From Nitrospira sp. UBA6909 (GTDB taxonomy: Bacteria > Nitrospirota > Nitrospiria > Nitrospirales > Nitrospiraceae), in the NCBI GenBank assembly GCA_002451055.1, contig DKBD01000157.1, positions 1-11,645 of the forward strand: a stretch of 11,645 nucleotides of DNA, written 5' to 3'. Below are positions 1 to 6,238 of the stretch, in pieces (positions within the stretch are counted from its first letter, which is position 1; each line of letters starts with the position of its first letter). Under the pieces are notes generated by a model that was not told the DNA's origin, did not search any database, and worked only from the letters and a program-made list of their open reading frames with translations. Made by a program: the position numbers and the translations under genes.

Positions 1-1280
1 TGTAATCGCGACTCATGAACCGTCACCCCTGCGGCACTGGGATGTCCGCCGAATGCCATGAGCAACTCGCGACAAGACGCTAATCCCTTGTAGAGATCGA
101 ATCCAGGAACGGTGCGGGCCGATCCCTTACCGACACCCTCTTGATCAACGGCGATCACAACGGCCGGCCTGTGGAACCGTTCAACGAGGCGCGCGGCGAC
201 GATTCCGACGACCCCGACATGCCATTGCCGGGAAGCGAGTACGATGGCCTCGGGCGGCTCACTCTCCTCCACCTTCGCCACAGCCTCCCGCATGATGTCG
301 GACTCAAGCCGCTGGCGAGTTCGATTCAATTGATCAAGCTCTTCGGCCAACTGCTTCGCCTCCGCCTCCGATTCCGTGGTCAGCAACCGAACTCCCTTGA
401 TGGCGTCGTCCAGGCGTCCGGCCGCATTCAACCTGGGCCCCAGTTTAAAAGCGACCGTTTCCGCTCCACAGGCCCCGGTCACACCGGACACTCGCTTCAA
501 CGCTCTGATGCCGCATCGAGCCCCTCGGGACAGTTGCGCCAACCCTTCGCGCACGAAGGCGCGATTCTCATCCTGCAGCGGGACTACGTCGGCAATGGTA
601 GAGAGCGCGACCAAATCCAAGAGCGCATCTGTCGGCACCCCACCAACCCCGTATTTCGCCTCGTAGGCACAGACCGCCTTGTATGCCAGACCGCCTGAAC
701 ATAACCCACGAAATGGATATCGCGCATCACGCCGATGGGGATTCATCACGGCCAATGCCGGTGGCAAGTCCTCATCGGTTTGATGATGGTCCGTCACGAT
801 GACATCGAGCCCCAGCCGATTGGCCAATGTAATTTCGCGATGCGACGTCGTACCGCAATCCGACGTGACAAGCAGGGTCACTCCCTCGTCCGCCAGCCTT
901 CGGATTGCGCCTTCATTCAGACCGTACCCTTCACGGATTCGATGCGGCACATAGGCGCGGGCGTTGGCCCCAAGCCCTTGAAAGAACGAGAGGTAGATGC
1001 TGGTCGCCGACATGCCGTCGACATCATAGTCGCCGTAAAAGCAGATCCGTTCCTGATTCACCGTTGCCCGGTGAAGGCGATCGACGGCCGTTTCCATGTC
1101 TGGAATCATAAAAGGATCGTGAGATCTGCCGGGTGACATCCAGGCCGTGGCTTCATCAAGGGTGGTCACGCCTCTGGCAAGCAACAGTGAGGCAGTCGCG
1201 GAGGAGATCGATAACGCGTGGGCCAGAGACGCCCGACGAGTCGGATCGACGTCACGAAACACCCAGACCTTGGAACTCAT
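1..1280 (-). CDS. recJ: Single-stranded-DNA-specific exonuclease RecJ (C-terminus cut by window edge)
   Basis: RecJ degrades single-stranded DNA 5' to 3' in recombinational repair and mismatch repair in the cytoplasm. I translated the minus strand from an ATG at 1280: 426 complete codons are open to the edge. DHH-family motifs appear in order: GDYDVDG (residues 83-89), DCG (141-143), DHH (164-166) and LDLVALSTIADVVPL (221-235). GPRLNAAGR (281-289) follows. The DHHA1 nucleic-acid domain shows GSARTVPGFDLY (386-397) and AFGGHPSAAG (409-418). RecJ is usually about 560-580 aa, so the C-terminal OB-fold part lies outside the window. The start has GAGG a few bases upstream and the usual short N-terminus before motif I. 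It sits downstream of pup, with its own likely promoter at 1370-1398. All the metal-binding motifs I looked for are present. Identification is secure; only the C-terminus is unseen. Confidence 0.95.
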   Translation of the reverse strand, partial: MSSKVWVFRDVDPTRRASLAHALSISSATASLLLARGVTTLDEATAWMSPGRSHDPFMIPDMETAVDRLHRATVNQERICFYGDYDVDGMSATSIYLSFFQGLGANARAYVPHRIREGYGLNEGAIRRLADEGVTLLVTSDCGTTSHREITLANRLGLDVIVTDHHQTDEDLPPALAVMNPHRRDARYPFRGLCSGGLAYKAVCAYEAKYGVGGVPTDALLDLVALSTIADVVPLQDENRAFVREGLAQLSRGARCGIRALKRVSGVTGACGAETVAFKLGPRLNAAGRLDDAIKGVRLLTTESEAEAKQLAEELDQLNRTRQRLESDIMREAVAKVEESEPPEAIVLASRQWHVGVVGIVAARLVERFHRPAVVIAVDQEGVGKGSARTVPGFDLYKGLASCRELLMAFGGHPSAAGVTVHESRL

Positions 1281-1369
1281 CCTTGCCTCATTAGGGACCG
1301 GCGTCCTTCCACAAGCGATCCAGCCGGTGATCTTCTGCGTTATCTGTATGATATTGCGGGGACAAGCGG

Positions 1370-1398
1370 ATGGTAAAGGCTCCCCTTCCCTTTGTCAA
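1370..1398 (-). promoter_or_regulatory. Likely sigma70-type promoter of recJ
   Basis: On the minus strand, a perfect -35 box TTGACA (1398-1393) is followed by a 17-nt spacer and TACCAT (1375-1370, 4 of 6 matches to TATAAT). Transcription would start near 1363, giving a leader of about 80 nt before the recJ ATG at 1280. This is seen by eye only. Confidence 0.5.
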
Positions 1399-1402
1399 AC
1401 AT

Positions 1403-1418
1403 CCCGTAGAGATACGGG
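1403..1418. repeat. Short perfect hairpin upstream of the recJ promoter
   Basis: CCCGTA and TACGGG (6 bp) enclose a GAGA loop. It lies just upstream of the -35 box of the putative recJ promoter. No T-run follows on either strand, so it is not a standard intrinsic terminator. It could be a protein-binding site or part of the pup 3' untranslated region. Confidence 0.4.
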
Positions 1419-1498
1419 GAGCGTTGATATCCCAGATACACACGTTAACCGGGACATCTCCGAGGCAGGCGGAGTCAGAAAAGCGGGAACCGGGAAAG

Positions 1499-1515
1499 GC
1501 GGACGGATCGTCCGC
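1499..1515 (-). terminator. Hairpin at the pup stop codon, possible weak terminator
   Basis: Arms GCGGACG and CGTCCGC (7 bp, GC-rich) flank a 3-nt loop and begin at the last bases of the pup stop codon. On the minus strand the stem is followed by CTTTCCC, a very weak T-tract. Two further imperfect inverted repeats follow at 1458-1474 and 1426-1458. The set may end or stabilise the pup transcript; Rho-independent termination is not certain. Confidence 0.3.
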
Positions 1516-1712
1516 TATTCCCCTCCCTTTTGAACGTAGTTCTTGACGAATTCTTCCGCGTTCTTTTCTAGCACGTCGTCGATCTCATCAACAAGCTTAT
1601 CAATATCTTCTTTGAGCTTTTTCCCGGTCTCAATGACTTTGGGATTCGCCTTGACCTCTTCCTTGGCCTGGGGTTCGCGTTTCGGTTCTTGCTTGCGCTC
1701 CTGTTTTTCCAT
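1515..1712 (-). CDS. pup: Prokaryotic ubiquitin-like protein Pup (ends in Glu)
   Basis: Pup is a small disordered tag that PafA ligates through its C-terminal glutamate to lysines of target proteins, which then go to the Mpa/ARC-20S proteasome. This ORF has 65 aa, close to the 64 aa of mycobacterial Pup. Residues 1-35 are a Lys/Glu/Gln-rich, low-complexity tail. Residues 36-59 form the predicted coiled-coil docking segment, with DEIDDVLE (42-49) and NAEEFV (51-56). The end is YVQKGGE (59-65). From memory, mycobacterial Pup has the same DEIDDVLE-NAEDFV-YVQKGG pattern but ends in Gln, needing deamidation by Dop; here Glu is encoded. The start is firm: GGAGG (1724-1720) lies 7 nt before the ATG. 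The usual neighbours dop, prcB, prcA, pafA and mpa are absent; flanking genes are hppA and recJ. It differs from UBact, whose tail is, from memory, of the R-[TS]-G-E kind. Confidence 0.9.
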   Translation of the reverse strand: MEKQERKQEPKREPQAKEEVKANPKVIETGKKLKEDIDKLVDEIDDVLEKNAEEFVKNYVQKGGE

Positions 1713-1774
1713 TCAAGCACCTCCCGGAGAAACCCTGGTGGATCGATCAACGCTGCGCTTCATCCCATGCGATC

Positions 1775-1803
1775 ACCTTACTCCAGGATCAGGAACCCGT
1801 CAA
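1775..1803 (-). promoter_or_regulatory. Possible promoter of pup
   Basis: In the 110-nt gap between hppA and pup the minus strand carries TTGACG (1803-1798), a 17-nt spacer and TAAGGT (1780-1775). The -35 is good (5 of 6) and the -10 is weak (3 of 6). If used, the leader would be about 55 nt. I saw no terminator with a T-run between hppA and pup, so read-through from hppA is also possible. Confidence 0.35.
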
Positions 1804-1822
1804 GCCAAGCTCAGAAGCGTTA

Positions 1823-3877
1823 TCACACGATCAGCGACACGATCAAGAGCGCCACAATGTTGATGACCTTGATCATCGGATTCACCGCCGGCCCTGCCGT
1901 ATCCTTATACGGATCTCCAACCGTATCTCCCGTAACCGCCGCTTTATGCGTCTCAGTCCCCTTCAAACCCTGTTCTTCGATAAACTTCTTGGCGTTGTCC
2001 CACGCGCCACCACCACTCGTCATGGAGATCGCCACGAACAAACCCGTCACGATGCTGCCCACCAGTACGCCGCCAAGCGCCTGAGGTCCGAGAATTACAC
2101 CAACGATGACGGGCGAAGCCACCGGAATCAGCCCGGGAATCATCATTTTTTGAATCGCCGCCTGCGTGACGATATCGACACAGGTACCATATTCTGGTTT
2201 TCCAGTACCTTCCATAATTCCTGGGATCGTCCGAAACTGACGCCGCACCTCTTCAACGATCAACCCTCCCGCTTCACCGACGGCCCTCATACACATCGAG
2301 CCGAAGATGAATGGCAACATACCACCCAAGAACAATCCGACCAACACTTTCGGATTGGAAAGGTCAAACGCCGCCAGGGCAGGATTATGTGCCGCAACTT
2401 CTCGCGAATATTCGGCAAACAATACGACGGCCGCCAACCCGGCTGAGCCGATCGCATACCCTTTTGTCACGGCCTTTGTCGTATTTCCGACCGCATCCAA
2501 GGGATCAGTGATATCTCGAACCTCTTTGCCAAGATGGGACATCTCGGCTATACCACCCGCGTTATCTGTAATCGGGCCAAAGGCATCGATCGCCACAACG
2601 ATCCCGGCCATCGAGAGCATCGCCACAGCCGCCACCGCTACCCCATACAATCCGCCGGACTCTGCCCCACCACAAACCCAGAAGCTCCCCAGAATCGCCA
2701 TTGCAATCACCACAACTGGAGCCGCCGTCGCCTGCATACCGACCGCCAGACCGGCGATGATGTTTGTCGCATGGCCGGTCTCACTCGCTTTGGAAATGTA
2801 CTTCACCGGCTCATATTCTTTTGATGTATAGTAGTCGGTGATAAACACCAGCGCTAAGGTCACACCTAAGCCGATCAGTGCGGCGATATAGTAGCTGAAG
2901 CCGCTGACCCCTCCCACTCCACCCATGATCATGAAGGTGAACGGGAGAAATGCCACAGCCGCAATCCCACCGGCAACGAATAGCCCCTTATACAGAGCCG
3001 GCATGATGTCACCGCCCGGAGTGACCTTGACATAGAGCACGCCGACGATCGTGGCAAAAATCGTGATGCCACCAAGCGCCAGTGGATAGAGGATGGGAGC
3101 AGTCGCTCCCTTGAACATGGTGAACGCCAGAACCATGGCTGCGACTGTCGTCACAGCATAGGTCTCAAATAGGTCCGCCGCCATTCCCGCGCAATCGCCG
3201 ACATTGTCACCCACGTTATCGGCGATGACGGCTGGGTTTCGTGGATCATCCTCCGGAATCCCCGCCTCAACCTTACCGACCAAATCAGCCCCGACATCCG
3301 CCGCTTTGGTATAAATCCCACCGCCGACACGGGCAAACACTGAAATCAAACTGCCGCCGAACCCAAGGCTGAGCAGTGCGTGAATGGCTTTCTCCTGTCC
3401 CGCCATTGATTCGGCAATGGCATAGAACCCTGTAATGGCTAAGAGTCCAAGGCCGATCAGAAGCAGACCGGTGACCGCGCCTCCTCGGAAGGCGACGACC
3501 AATGCCGCATTCATTCCGTCATGCGCGGCTTGCGCCGTTCGCACATTGGCGCGCACGGCGATGATCATCCCTACATAGCCAGCAAGGGCTGAGGCCCCGG
3601 CGCCGACGAGAAAGCCAACCGCCGTGAGTAAACCGAATTTATCTGATACCGCTCCAGCTAGCCACAAAACGACGAACAGGCCGGACGCGACATAGCCGAC
3701 AGTCTTGTACTGCCGATTCATATAGGCACTGGCACCTTCTTGAATCGCCTTCGCAATTTCCTGCATCTTTGCGTTCCCGGCATTCAGTCTGAACACCCAC
3801 ATGGCTAGATAGAGACCATAGCCAATACCAGCCACTGCCGCAATCAACGCAAATGTCACGATCGCTGAATCACTCAC
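1823..3877 (-). CDS. hppA: Membrane-bound K+-independent proton-pumping pyrophosphatase
   Basis: This integral inner-membrane enzyme hydrolyses pyrophosphate and exports protons, conserving energy from PPi made in biosynthesis. At 684 aa with many hydrophobic segments it matches the family. Landmarks: [20 protein letters not shown] (residues 185-204), [19 protein letters not shown] (220-238), [17 protein letters not shown] (431-447), and near the C-terminus [10 protein letters not shown] (622-631) and [14 protein letters not shown] (650-663). GNTTK (464-468) carries Lys468, with Thr471 after it. In this family Lys at that site marks K+-independent enzymes, and Na+-pumping members are K+-dependent, so H+ transport is expected. 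The start is GTG at 3877: AGGAGG (3890-3885) lies 7 nt upstream and the protein begins directly with the first membrane helix. The frame stays open to 4003, but that extension has no family similarity. The gene has its own promoter (4021-4050), separate from the cysE operon. Confidence 0.97.
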   Translation of the reverse strand: MSDSAIVTFALIAAVAGIGYGLYLAMWVFRLNAGNAKMQEIAKAIQEGASAYMNRQYKTVGYVASGLFVVLWLAGAVSDKFGLLTAVGFLVGAGASALAGYVGMIIAVRANVRTAQAAHDGMNAALVVAFRGGAVTGLLLIGLGLLAITGFYAIAESMAGQEKAIHALLSLGFGGSLISVFARVGGGIYTKAADVGADLVGKVEAGIPEDDPRNPAVIADNVGDNVGDCAGMAADLFETYAVTTVAAMVLAFTMFKGATAPILYPLALGGITIFATIVGVLYVKVTPGGDIMPALYKGLFVAGGIAAVAFLPFTFMIMGGVGGVSGFSYYIAALIGLGVTLALVFITDYYTSKEYEPVKYISKASETGHATNIIAGLAVGMQATAAPVVVIAMAILGSFWVCGGAESGGLYGVAVAAVAMLSMAGIVVAIDAFGPITDNAGGIAEMSHLGKEVRDITDPLDAVGNTTKAVTKGYAIGSAGLAAVVLFAEYSREVAAHNPALAAFDLSNPKVLVGLFLGGMLPFIFGSMCMRAVGEAGGLIVEEVRRQFRTIPGIMEGTGKPEYGTCVDIVTQAAIQKMMIPGLIPVASPVIVGVILGPQALGGVLVGSIVTGLFVAISMTSGGGAWDNAKKFIEEQGLKGTETHKAAVTGDTVGDPYKDTAGPAVNPMIKVINIVALLIVSLIV

Positions 3878-3884
3878 GGGATAC

Positions 3885-3890
3885 CCTCCT
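3885..3890 (-). promoter_or_regulatory. Ribosome binding site that fixes the hppA GTG start
   Basis: A perfect AGGAGG lies 7 nt before GTG at 3877. It decides against the longer in-frame ORF beginning at 4003. Confidence 0.85.
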
Positions 3891-3970
3891 GTTGGATAAA
3901 CGCACCTCTTATGACATACGGCTCCCCATGGCCGCAACCCATCCAAAGTACGTAAGGCAAGCAGGGAAAC

Positions 3971-3998
3971 CGTCTGACGATGCAGGAGCTGCGAGACG
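3971..3998 (-). other. Hairpin in the hppA leader
   Basis: On the minus strand CGTCT and AGACG (5 bp) enclose an inner GCAG/CTGC stem with a CTC loop. It lies in the first part of the roughly 140-nt leader expected from the 4021-4050 promoter. No known riboswitch consensus was recognised. The rest of 3878-3970 shows only the ribosome binding site. Confidence 0.3.
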
Positions 3999-4001
3999 CT
4001 C

Positions 4002-4030
4002 ACGACAAAATAAGCGCGGCATTGTATACA
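4002..4030 (+). promoter_or_regulatory. Possible plus-strand promoter for a structured RNA
   Basis: ACGACA (4002-4007, 4 of 6 to TTGACA), a 17-nt spacer, and TATACA (4025-4030, 4 of 6 to TATAAT). The expected start, about 4037, is exactly where the first long stem of the structured region begins. The -10 shares the palindrome TGTATACA with the hppA promoter on the other strand. Confidence 0.35.
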
Positions 4031-4050
4031 GCTACAGATAGGAGGTGCAA
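4021..4050 (-). promoter_or_regulatory. Likely promoter of hppA
   Basis: On the minus strand TTGCAC (4050-4045) is followed by TACAAT (4026-4021, 5 of 6) at 18 nt, or by TATACA (4028-4023) at 16 nt. Transcription would start near 4014 and leave a leader of about 140 nt before the hppA GTG. The -35 box lies inside the first inverted repeat of the adjoining structured region. Confidence 0.45.
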
Positions 4051-4240
4051 GCCTAACTTTGTACGTGCCGGGCTTGAAACACTCCTATGCGCATCCGCCT
4101 CTGTGCCTGTCCGTGGGAGTCCCTGAAGGATACACGGCAGCCGCATCCGGCCGGCTCAATAGCAACACGACGGAAGGGGACGACCCGGGTGGAGCTCCAC
4201 GGCTTGACAACCGTGGCTTCCTGCGTCGGCTGGTCACACG
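4037..4240 (+). ncRNA. Candidate structured non-coding RNA, family not recognised
   Basis: The cysE-hppA gap holds stem-loops that abut with almost no spare bases. Stem A, 4038-4088: ATAGGAG/CTCCTAT outside, CAAGCC/GGCTTG inside. Stem D, 4089-4106: GCGCA/TGTGC. Stem B, 4107-4140: CTG-CCGTG/CACGG-CAG with one bulged T. Stem E pairs GGCCGGC (4149-4155) with GCTGGTC (4229-4235) and encloses stem C (CGACGGAAG 4168-4176 with CTTC and CGTCG, 4217-4228). Inside C are two hairpins: GGG-ACGA-CCC (4177-4186) and CCACGG/CCGTGG (4197-4216). Stems D and E need three G-U pairs on the plus strand, which would be C-A mismatches on the other, so the plus strand is favoured. A possible promoter lies just upstream. 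It matches none of 6S, tmRNA, RNase P or SRP RNA as I know them. GC-rich DNA folds easily, so this stays a candidate. Confidence 0.4.
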
Positions 4241-4246
4241 TGCGGG

Positions 4247-4897
4247 CTAGGAGGGGGATCGAGAATCGTGGTTCTCGACCTTCTTGCGGAGTTCAATCAA
4301 TTCTTGTTCCAAGGCGGCAAACCGATCGCTGATGGGATCGGGCAAATCGATCTGGTCCATTGTCGCGTCGGGGAGACGCGCCCCCTGGGACTTGATGATA
4401 CGACCCGGGACGCCGATGACCGTCGAATCTGGAGGCACATTCTTCAAGACGACGGAATTGGCACCGATCTTGACGTTATCACCGATCTTGATGCCGCCGA
4501 GAATCTTGGCCCCGGCGCCGACGACAACGTGATTGCCAAGGGTCGGGTGCCGCTTTCCACGCTCCTTCCCGGTGCCTCCGAGCGTAACCCCTTGGAACAG
4601 TGTAACGTAGTCGCCGATTTCTGCAGTCTCCCCGATCACCACTCCCATTCCATGGTCAATGAAGAATCCCGTTCCGATCTTTGCCGAGGGATGGATTTCA
4701 ACCCCAGTGAGCCATCGCGCCAGTTGGGAAATCGCCCGGGGGAGGAATGGAACTCCGTTTGACTTGAGCCAATGGGAAACCCGATAGGCCAAGAGCGCGT
4801 GGAATCCCGCATAGGTAAGGAGAACCTCCAGCCTGCTGGTGGCAGCCGGATCGCGATCGAAGATCGCCTGTAAGTCCTGTTTGATATGCTTAAACAT
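4247..4897 (-). CDS. cysE: Serine O-acetyltransferase
   Basis: CysE transfers acetyl from acetyl-CoA to L-serine, giving O-acetylserine for cysteine synthesis in the cytoplasm. The 216-aa protein is a short-form enzyme: an alpha-helical N-terminus (1-62), then left-handed beta-helix hexapeptide repeats (about 65-170). EIHPSAKIG (67-75), [17 protein letters not shown] (80-96) and [14 protein letters not shown] (105-118) are characteristic; His82 corresponds to the catalytic His. The acidic partner residue is Glu67 in place of the Asp of the E. coli enzyme. Residues 190-207 look like a short coiled coil. The C-terminus is polar (SRSPS) and lacks the final Ile with which many CysE proteins bind CysK, so the cysteine synthase complex is not expected. 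It starts 19 nt after ispF, with only a weak GAGA ribosome site. An ispD-ispF-(gltX)-cysE order is also known from Bacillus. Confidence 0.95.
   Translation of the reverse strand: MFKHIKQDLQAIFDRDPAATSRLEVLLTYAGFHALLAYRVSHWLKSNGVPFLPRAISQLARWLTGVEIHPSAKIGTGFFIDHGMGVVIGETAEIGDYVTLFQGVTLGGTGKERGKRHPTLGNHVVVGAGAKILGGIKIGDNVKIGANSVVLKNVPPDSTVIGVPGRIIKSQGARLPDATMDQIDLPDPISDRFAALEQELIELRKKVENHDSRSPS
4259..4278 (+). terminator. Hairpin in the cysE 3' end, possible weak terminator of the plus-strand RNA
   Basis: TCGAGAA and TTCTCGA (7 bp) enclose TCGTGG. On the plus strand the stem is followed by CCTTCTTGC, a broken T-tract. On the minus strand it is followed by TCCCCCTCC, which would not terminate. 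It lies within the last codons of cysE, so it may be chance; if real, the plus-strand RNA would end near 4286 and overlap the cysE end as antisense. Confidence 0.25.
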
Positions 4898-4916
4898 GTC
4901 CGCATCTCAACGGCTG

Positions 4917-5390
4917 TCAGACCGGTTCGATCAGACAGACCGCATGTGCGATCATTCCCTCTTCCTTGCCGACTGCGTCGAGGCCCTCTCCGCTTTTTAC
5001 CTTCACATTGATCAAACCGGGGTCGATGCCGGTGGTTTCCGCCATTTGCTTCTGCATCGCGGCCAGATGGGAGCCCAAGCGCGGAGCCTGCGCCACGATG
5101 ACCGTATCAATGTTGCATACCCGATACCCTTTGGTTCGTAACTTGGCCATGACGTCTTCCAGGAGCTTGAGACTGGAGATGCCCTTGAACGCGGGATCGG
5201 AACTCGGGTAATGGCGGCCTAAGTCGCCCTCCCCCATCGCGCCCAACAACGCATCGCACACTGCATGGACCAGGACATCGGAATCCGAATGCCCCTGCAA
5301 CCCCATGTGATGGGGAATTTCTACCCCGCCCAAAATCAACTTCCGTCCCGGCCCGAGCGGGTGGACGTCGTAGCCGTAACCGATTCGCAT
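4917..5390 (-). CDS. ispF: 2-C-methyl-D-erythritol 2,4-cyclodiphosphate synthase
   Basis: IspF converts CDP-methylerythritol 2-phosphate to the 2,4-cyclodiphosphate with release of CMP, in the MEP isoprenoid pathway. The 157-aa length is typical. RIGYGYDVH (2-10) and GHSDSDVLVHAVCDALLG (33-50) contain the zinc ligands Asp8, His10 and His42. GDLGRHYPSSDPAFKG (55-70) and IVAQAPRL (98-105) are also standard. The C-terminal phosphate loop is divergent: where many enzymes have KATTTExLGFxGR, this one reads KVKSGEGLDAVGK (130-142), keeping Glu135 but with Lys132 and Ser133 in place of two Thr. The ATG at 5390 is preceded by GAGGAG about 8 nt away. ispD lies 84 nt upstream and cysE 19 nt downstream, which indicates one operon; IspD and IspF act two steps apart in the same pathway. 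Confidence 0.96.
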   Translation of the reverse strand: MRIGYGYDVHPLGPGRKLILGGVEIPHHMGLQGHSDSDVLVHAVCDALLGAMGEGDLGRHYPSSDPAFKGISSLKLLEDVMAKLRTKGYRVCNIDTVIVAQAPRLGSHLAAMQKQMAETTGIDPGLINVKVKSGEGLDAVGKEEGMIAHAVCLIEPV

Positions 5391-5474
5391 ACGCCTCGCT
5401 CCTCGTTATTCCTTACACGTCAATCGGTAGCCGTGAAAATCCTTCTCCTGTCATGACATCCCGTATCTCGCCAT

Positions 5475-6182
5475 TCACGTCGAACGTTCCTTCCGCGACG
5501 CCAGAATCGCTTCCCCGATGATCATGTCTTCAGGCCGCGTGACCTTCATGTTTTCCCCGCTCCCTTCCACCACCTCCACCGGATGGCCGGCCCACTCAAA
5601 CAAAAATGCGTCGTCCGTGGCGTGCACACCCTCTGCATGAGCCTTGCGATGTGCTTCCAGCAATCGATCCCGACGGAACGCCTGCGGCGTCTGAGCCAGC
5701 CAAAGCGGGTGCCGATCCACCGTCCGTTCGATGCGGTGGTCCACTCCGACCTGCTTGACGGTATCTCGCATCGGCAACGCCACGATCGCCCCACCCACCC
5801 GGCGTGCCGCGTCGACCACATCGGCCACCATCCGCATAGTCAGGAACGGCCGCACCGCATCGTGCACGACGACGATCTCCGTCTCCTCCGAGACGTGTTC
5901 GAGCGCATGTCGGACCGAATCCTGGCGCTCCTTTCCACCGGCCACGACCTTTGTGATTTTCGAAAACCCGAACCGGACAGCGAGGTCATTGAGGCAATAA
6001 TCAAGATCGGCTTGAGGAACGGCCAAAATGATTTGATCGATGACGGGAGAGGCTTGTAGTACGCGGAGTGAGTGGACGACAAGCGGTTCCCCTCCCAAGG
6101 CAAGAAACTGCTTGGGAACGGGACCACCCATACGCAACCCTCGCCCAGCTGCGGGGACGAGAGCGATCACGCGATTGTTCAC
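5475..6182 (-). CDS. ispD: 2-C-methyl-D-erythritol 4-phosphate cytidylyltransferase
   Basis: IspD joins CTP and methylerythritol 4-phosphate to CDP-methylerythritol, releasing pyrophosphate, in the MEP pathway. It has 235 aa, the usual length. The nucleotide-binding loop PAAGRGLRMG (10-19) with PKQFLALGG (23-31) supplies Arg17 and Lys24, matching Arg20 and Lys27 of E. coli. GGKERQDSVRHAL (82-94), VVHDAVRPF (105-113), MRDTVKQV (138-145), AQTPQAFR (163-170), ATDDAFLFE (188-196) and GSGENMKVTRPEDM (207-220) follow in order. The start is GTG at 6182, because no ATG, GTG or TTG occurs further up in frame. Its ribosome site is weak, while a strong GAGGAGGAG lies about 30 nt upstream. A small ORF (6235-6179) ends across this start codon, so translation may be coupled. 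It lies in the fbp-cysE operon. Confidence 0.95.
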   Translation of the reverse strand: MNNRVIALVPAAGRGLRMGGPVPKQFLALGGEPLVVHSLRVLQASPVIDQIILAVPQADLDYCLNDLAVRFGFSKITKVVAGGKERQDSVRHALEHVSEETEIVVVHDAVRPFLTMRMVADVVDAARRVGGAIVALPMRDTVKQVGVDHRIERTVDRHPLWLAQTPQAFRRDRLLEAHRKAHAEGVHATDDAFLFEWAGHPVEVVEGSGENMKVTRPEDMIIGEAILASRKERST

Positions 6183-6235
6183 GAGCTCATCCGACCGAGG
6201 GCGACCGGGCGGCTCCTCCTCACTGTTTGATCCAT
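6179..6235 (-). CDS. Possible 18-codon coupling ORF between htrA and ispD
   Basis: An ATG at 6235 lies 3 nt after the htrA stop codon and opens 18 codons (MDQTVRRSRPVALGRMSS) whose TGA overlaps the GTG start of ispD by two bases. The strong GAGGAGGAG is inside this ORF, not before a start. Termination-reinitiation through it would feed ribosomes to ispD. Nothing else supports a functional peptide; it may be chance. Confidence 0.22.
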   Translation of the reverse strand: MDQTVRRSRPVALGRMSS

Positions 6236-6238
6236 ACC

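Noticed and set aside
141..1533. Several plus-strand ORFs of 68-185 codons
   Set aside because: They lie opposite recJ and its upstream spacer; recJ has all family motifs on the minus strand, so these are shadows.
1515..1712. UBact rather than Pup
   Set aside because: The tail YVQKGGE and DEIDDVLE segment match Pup; UBact as I know it ends in a different R-x-G-E type motif.
1946..2831. Plus-strand ORFs of 66-174 codons opposite hppA
   Set aside because: Antisense to a strongly conserved membrane pyrophosphatase; no family similarity and no ribosome sites.
3878..4003. 42-residue N-terminal extension of HppA
   Set aside because: Not hydrophobic in the family pattern, no ribosome site at its start, and a perfect AGGAGG precedes the GTG at 3877.
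4141..4200. Cobalamin, TPP, SAM or glycine riboswitch
   Set aside because: None of the conserved core strings of those classes was found on either strand in this gap.
4059..4250. 63-codon plus-strand ORF in the cysE-hppA gap
   Set aside because: Starts with TTG, ribosome-site spacing too long, no similarity recognised; the stems explain this stretch better.
4918..4935. GGTTCGATC resembling a tRNA T-loop
   Set aside because: It lies in the last codons of ispF and no cloverleaf can be drawn around it.
5391..5474. 13-codon mini-ORF (MTGEGFSRLPIDV) between ispD and ispF
   Set aside because: No coupling geometry and no ribosome site at proper distance; probably chance.
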